Under the pieces are notes generated by a model. That model did no database searches. It saw only the letters and a list, made by a program, of their open reading frames with translations, and had not been told where the DNA came from. Of a stretch of 64,000 nt of DNA, positions 60,567 to 64,000 are shown in pieces. The DNA lies in NCBI GenBank assembly GCA_964504285.1, contig CAZDDZ010000004.1:31981-95980 (forward strand), in the 5' to 3' direction. This DNA is from Pseudoflavonifractor sp964504285. GTDB taxonomy: Bacteria > Bacillota > Clostridia > Oscillospirales > Oscillospiraceae. Every line of letters starts with the position of its first letter. Position 1 is the stretch's first letter. Made by a program: the position numbers and the translations under genes.

Positions 60567-61508
60567 TTATTCGCCTGGCTCGGTTGGTTTACTTTCTCCT
60601 CTGCGCTTACGCAGCTGCTTTTTACAAACCACAACGGCAGTTGCCATGATAGCGGCAAACACGAGAATGCCTACAAAATGATATGCCGCCCAAACGGCTA
60701 GATTGCTTAGACTTTTGCCCAAATTTTCAAGACCGCTGGAAAACGCATTGGAGAGCCGACCGCTCAGGCTGGCAGTTTCCTTGGGCTGTTCCGTGATTTT
60801 GAGTACCTCATTGAGCTGAATTTCAACGGTGGAGTACCCCACCAAGCTGTCATATTTCCGCAGCGTACCGGTAAGCCGCTCTATCTGGTATTCCACATCG
60901 GCCAGCGCCGATTCCAGGGCAATAATGCTCTCCATATTGTCCGCCTTTTCCAGCAGAGCGAGGAGCCGCTCGTGCTTGGTCTGCTGGGTTTTCAGGCGGG
61001 CCTCGGTATCGTAATAGTCCTCTGACACATCCTCGGAGGATTTACTGCTGCTGACCACATGGCCAACGGTACCTGCGGCGTTCAGAAAGCTCTCAAAACG
61101 CGCCTGGGGCACCCGAATGGTAAAGGAACCGTACCTAGCGGCCCGAGCGTCATAATAGTCGCCCTGCTGAATTTCGTTGCGCTCGTAGTAGCCCTGTTGG
61201 TCGGCCACCAGCTTGCTTAGGGTTGCCACCGCAGTGTCAAACTCGGTAGACTGAATAGACAGATTGGCTCGAAGAATCAACTTGGCGTCTTTTGTGACCG
61301 TGGTGGTAGTGCTCGTTGTATACGCTTTGCTGTCCTGGGCAATGCCGTATACTTCCTCTCCCTCCGCTGGGGCCATAGGCGCGGTTGACGCGGCAGGCGC
61401 CATATCAGGCACATCAGAGGAAATGCCGCCACCGGATTTTGCGCTGCATGCAGTAAGACACAGGGAGATTAAAAGCGCGGCAACAAGCAAGAGACTGTGT
61501 TTTTTCAT
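60567..61508 (-). CDS. DUF4349 domain lipoprotein
   Basis: A 313-residue lipoprotein: signal peptide with lipobox LTAC (Cys21), a low-complexity spacer, then the DUF4349 domain. This has FTIRVPQARFESFLNAAG and SSKSSEDVSEDYYDTEARLKT in pieces, followed by a coiled-coil region (LLALLEKADNMESIIALESA, LADVEYQIERLTGTLRKYDS). A C-terminal transmembrane helix follows (AAYHFVGILVFAAIMATAVV), with a basic tail. So it is held at both ends of the membrane surface. Function of the family unknown. Confidence 0.9.
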   Translation of the reverse strand: MKKHSLLLVAALLISLCLTACSAKSGGGISSDVPDMAPAASTAPMAPAEGEEVYGIAQDSKAYTTSTTTTVTKDAKLILRANLSIQSTEFDTAVATLSKLVADQQGYYERNEIQQGDYYDARAARYGSFTIRVPQARFESFLNAAGTVGHVVSSSKSSEDVSEDYYDTEARLKTQQTKHERLLALLEKADNMESIIALESALADVEYQIERLTGTLRKYDSLVGYSTVEIQLNEVLKITEQPKETASLSGRLSNAFSSGLENLGKSLSNLAVWAAYHFVGILVFAAIMATAVVVCKKQLRKRRGESKPTEPGE

Positions 61509-61622
61509 TTCGACACCTCCAATTTTTATGTGTTATTCCTTAGACGTATTTGAAAGGAAGTTTGTTCCATTGTCAAAAGCCCTCTTTGGCGCATAGGATA
61601 ACACAAAAAAGGAGGTATTCCT
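61509..61622. other. Divergent intergenic region
   Basis: About 114 bases between the DUF4349 and amidase starts, which must hold both promoters; the amidase has AAAGGAGG upstream. No distinct operator was recognised. Confidence 0.4.
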
Positions 61623-62363
61623 ATGCCCACCATCTATTTATCACCCTCTACACAGGAGAACAACCTCTATGTCAACGGCGGCTCCGAGGAGTACTGGATG
61701 AACCGCCTTGCCGACGAGATGGTGCCCTATCTGACCGCCAGCGGTATCCAGTACACCAGGAACACCCCCGATATGACCGCCGCATCCTCTATTCGTGCCT
61801 CCAACGAGGGCAATTATGACCTACATTTGGCACTCCACTCCAACGCATCCCCTGAGGGGCGTTACGGACAGACACGGGGTATCATCGTTTTTTATTATCC
61901 CGGTAGCGCTCAGGGGCAGAGGGCCTCTACGATTATTGCAGACAATTTAAAGACCATTTATCCCCTCCCCAACAATGTGCGTGCAGAGGGCACTACCGCT
62001 ATTGGTGAGGTGCGCCGCGTACGGGCTCCCTCTGCCTTTTTGGAGATTGGTTATCACGATAACCCTGATGACGCCTCCTGGGTGAAAAATAATCTTAACC
62101 TGATTGCCCGGAATATCGTCCTCTCCCTCACTGAATTTTTTGGGATCCCATTTCTGGAGCCTATGGCCCCACGTCCTGCCGTGGTGGATGTCTCGTGGGG
62201 GTATCTTAACATCCGCAGCCGCCCCGACCGTGAAGCACCTGTGGTTGCCCGTGCCTATGACGGCGCCCGGCTGACCGTCATCAATGAGTGGCAAGGTTGG
62301 TATCTGGTACGCTTTGACGGCGTGGTAGGCTATGCCAGCAGCGACTTTATTACGCTGATTTAG
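61623..62363 (+). CDS. N-acetylmuramoyl-L-alanine amidase with SH3-type domain, no signal peptide
   Basis: A 246-residue cell wall amidase (Amidase_3): residues 1-175 with GGSEEYWMNRLADEM, ASNEGNYDLHLALHSNAS (zinc His), FLEIGYHDNPDDASWVKNN (zinc Glu/His region), and a C-terminal bacterial SH3 domain (YLNIRSRPDREAPVV, WQGWYLVRFDGVVGYASSDF). The absence of a signal peptide and the co-directional LysM-GH18 gene 9 bases downstream recall spore-associated cortex hydrolases. Preceded by AAAGGAGGT. Confidence 0.9.
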   Translation: MPTIYLSPSTQENNLYVNGGSEEYWMNRLADEMVPYLTASGIQYTRNTPDMTAASSIRASNEGNYDLHLALHSNASPEGRYGQTRGIIVFYYPGSAQGQRASTIIADNLKTIYPLPNNVRAEGTTAIGEVRRVRAPSAFLEIGYHDNPDDASWVKNNLNLIARNIVLSLTEFFGIPFLEPMAPRPAVVDVSWGYLNIRSRPDREAPVVARAYDGARLTVINEWQGWYLVRFDGVVGYASSDFITLI

Positions 62364-62372
62364 GGTGGCGAA

Positions 62373-63653
62373 ATGATCATTCACATTGTAAAGCCCGGTG
62401 AAACAGCCTATTCCATTGCACGGCTGTATCAAATCCCCCTATCCCAGCTTATCGTAGATAACGGTCTTACAGAACCATATCGCCTCGCTGTGGGCCAGGC
62501 GCTGGTGATACAGTTCCCCACTCAAACCCACACTGTGGAGCCGGGGGACACGGTAACCGGCATTGCCCGGCGGTACGGACTGTCAACTCGCCAGCTATAT
62601 CGCAACAATCCTATTTTGGGCGGTGAGTCTCTCCTCTACCCCGGTCAAACCCTGGTGATTGCCTACGAGGGCGAAAAGCAAGGGGTGCTCTCGGTCAATG
62701 GCTACGCCTACCCCTTTATTGATAAAGACCTTTTGCGCTCTACCGTCCCCTACCTTACCTACCTGACCCCCTTCACCTACGGCATTACCCCCACCGGCGG
62801 TCTGGTGGATTTAGACGATCAGGTGCTCATTGCCATGGCTCTGGACGGCGGAGCTGCTCCTCTGATGCATCTGTCCACCCTTACGGAGGATGGCGGCTTT
62901 TCTAACGACCTGGCCCATCTAGTACTCACCGACATGACAGTGCAGGAAGCCCTTATCTCCAACATCAAGCAGCAGTTGGCTCAGCGCGGCTACCGTGGGC
63001 TGGACGTAGACTTTGAGTTTGTATTTCCCGAGGATGTGCTTGCCTATGCCCAGTTTATTCGCAATTTGACAGAACAGCTAAATCCCTTAGGCTATCCCGT
63101 CATTGCCGCACTGGCCCCTAAAACCTCCGCTGACCAACGTGGACTTTTATATGAGGGGCACAATTACAAGGCGATCGGTGCCGCCGCCAACGAGGTCTTG
63201 CTTATGACATATGAGTGGGGCTATACCTACGGCCCGCCTATGGCCGTAGCTCCCCTGCCAAATGTACGGCAAGTGGTGGAATACGCACTGACCGAAATCC
63301 CGGCCAATAAAATTTGGCTTGGAATACCTAATTACGGCTACGACTGGCCCCTGCCCTTTGTGCAGGGACAGACAAAGGCTACCTCAATTTCAAGCCAGCA
63401 GGCAGTTGCCCGCGCGGTGCGCTATGGTGCGACTATTGAGTACGACAGCTACGCCCAGTCCCCCCACTTCCGCTACACCGATGAAAATGGTTTGGAGCAT
63501 GAGGTCTGGTTTGAAGATGCGCGGAGCATCCAGGTAAAGCTGGAGCTCATTCCTCAATACGGACTTCTCGGGGCCGGCTACTGGAACCTTATGCGCGACT
63601 TTCCTCAAAATTGGCGGGTTTTAAATTCCCTTTATGAAATTCGCAATCCATAG
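62373..63653 (+). CDS. LysM-GH18 hydrolase (SleL/YaaH-like spore cortex enzyme)
   Basis: A 426-residue protein with two LysM modules (IIHIVKPGETAYSIARLYQI and THTVEPGDTVTGIARRYGLS) and a GH18 domain with RGLDVDFEFVFPED (D-x-D-x-E; Glu is the acid). MTYEWGYTYGPPMAVAP and LGIPNYGYDW are further GH18 blocks. This layout is that of YaaH/SleL N-acetylglucosaminidases of spore cortex and coat. No signal peptide. It follows the amidase, and both probably serve germination or spore assembly. Confidence 0.92.
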   Translation: MIIHIVKPGETAYSIARLYQIPLSQLIVDNGLTEPYRLAVGQALVIQFPTQTHTVEPGDTVTGIARRYGLSTRQLYRNNPILGGESLLYPGQTLVIAYEGEKQGVLSVNGYAYPFIDKDLLRSTVPYLTYLTPFTYGITPTGGLVDLDDQVLIAMALDGGAAPLMHLSTLTEDGGFSNDLAHLVLTDMTVQEALISNIKQQLAQRGYRGLDVDFEFVFPEDVLAYAQFIRNLTEQLNPLGYPVIAALAPKTSADQRGLLYEGHNYKAIGAAANEVLLMTYEWGYTYGPPMAVAPLPNVRQVVEYALTEIPANKIWLGIPNYGYDWPLPFVQGQTKATSISSQQAVARAVRYGATIEYDSYAQSPHFRYTDENGLEHEVWFEDARSIQVKLELIPQYGLLGAGYWNLMRDFPQNWRVLNSLYEIRNP

Positions 63654-63792
63654 TTCTGCCGTTCATAAATTGTTCACAGCAATTTATTAATCTGTCCATC
63701 ATTTTTATATCGCATGTGGTATCCTATGACTGTCAGGATACCAACTCCAAATCTCCTCCCTCTCTCTTTTTAATCCAATCACTGCACTGTCT

Positions 63793-63825
63793 CCCCCGCG
63801 GATCGGCAATCGCTCTCCGCGGGGG
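63793..63825. terminator. GC-rich hairpin
   Basis: CCCCCGCGG pairs with CCGCGGGGG around a 15-base loop; it lies 140 bases after the GH18 gene and has no T-run. Confidence 0.6.
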
Positions 63826-63843
63826 ACGGCAGACCAAAAATTC

Positions 63844-63868
63844 CACACCCGTAAGGGTGTGCTTTTTT
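63844..63868 (+). terminator. Intrinsic terminator
   Basis: CACACCC-GTAA-GGGTGTG followed by CTTTTTTT; a clear terminator ahead of the tRNA gene. Confidence 0.9.
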
Positions 63869-63961
63869 TATTTTAAAATTTTTAAATTTCTTCTTGCTTT
63901 TTCATTTAACCTGTGCTATTATAAATAAGCTGTCAACGAGGGCTTGTCCTTTAAACAGTAT

Positions 63962-64000
63962 GCGGCTGTAGCTCAGCTGGATAGAGTGTTTGGCTACGAA
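63962..64000 (+). tRNA. tRNA-Arg(ACG), 5' part only
   Basis: GCGGCTGTAGCTCAGCTGGA gives the acceptor strand and D-arm. The anticodon stem begins TTTGG and the loop reads CTACGAA, anticodon ACG. The gene is cut at the window edge after the anticodon loop. Confidence 0.93.

Larger units (their letters stand above)
63654..63961. other. Intergenic region before tRNA-Arg
   Basis: Holds two hairpins (annotated separately) and, just before the tRNA, a -10-like TATTATAAA. No gene is seen. Confidence 0.5.

Overview
The window looks like one chromosomal contig from a spore-forming anaerobic member of the Clostridia, most like the Oscillospiraceae. This rests on moderately high GC with strong Shine-Dalgarno sites, sporulation genes (spoIIM, a SpoIVFB-type M50 protease with a LytM partner, a SpoIID-domain protein), the SCIFF peptide and its maturase, a TIGR04086 membrane protein beside yajC, and low-GC-type operons (ylxM-ffh, EF-P-associated ymfF/ymfH). 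No species call is made.

Layout. 1-4171 (minus): thrC (cut by the left edge), an M19 dipeptidase, yraN, rnhB and rbgA. 4337-21105: an apparent inserted block bounded by two 47-bp direct repeats, each holding a terminator. It carries a fourteen-gene minus-strand catabolic operon (taurine/nitrate-type ABC transporter, SDR, zinc dehydrogenase, two class II aldolases, LacX-like mutarotase, LacI regulator, PfkB kinase, TIM-like isomerase, LarA-family racemase, TSUP exporter) and a divergent hcp. 21103-24931: rplS, sporulation protease pair, xerD, spoIIM. 24990-26230: proC between a MITE-like inverted-repeat element and a 120-bp tandem repeat. 26465-32902: scfB/scfA (SCIFF), TIGR04086 protein, yajC, tgt, queA, SpoIID-like protein. 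33141-36044 (plus): asd-dapA-dapB. 36120-36501: a dense array of perfect stem-loops. 36535-40867 (minus): ymfF-ymfH-lgt-folD. 41093-49023: a formate/nitrite-type channel and a giant cyclic beta-1,2-glucan synthase-like protein. 49207-52860 (plus): ylxM-ffh-rpsP-khpA-rimM-trmD. 53015-63653: membrane protein, degV, MBOAT/DHHW surface acylation pair, a frameshifted acetyltransferase, rsmA, membrane-anchored lipase, DUF4349 lipoprotein, amidase and LysM-GH18 hydrolase. The window ends inside a tRNA-Arg.

How the genes work together. The most interesting unit is the operon at 4402-18674. Uptake by the ABC system, mutarotation, oxidoreduction, phosphorylation, aldol cleavage and triose isomerisation form a plausible route for an unusual sugar-like substrate. 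The taurine-type transporter and sulfite/organosulfonate-type exporter at opposite ends suggest, but do not prove, a sulfonated sugar. Four similar LacI-type palindromes (three before the operon, one at the internal lacI promoter) tie the regulator to it. The two ABC ATPases carry complementary defects that would fall in the same composite ATP site. Other points are the insertion between rplS and rbgA (adjacent in Bacillus), the stem-loop array after dapB, and the tandem repeat whose hairpin loop is inverted between copies.
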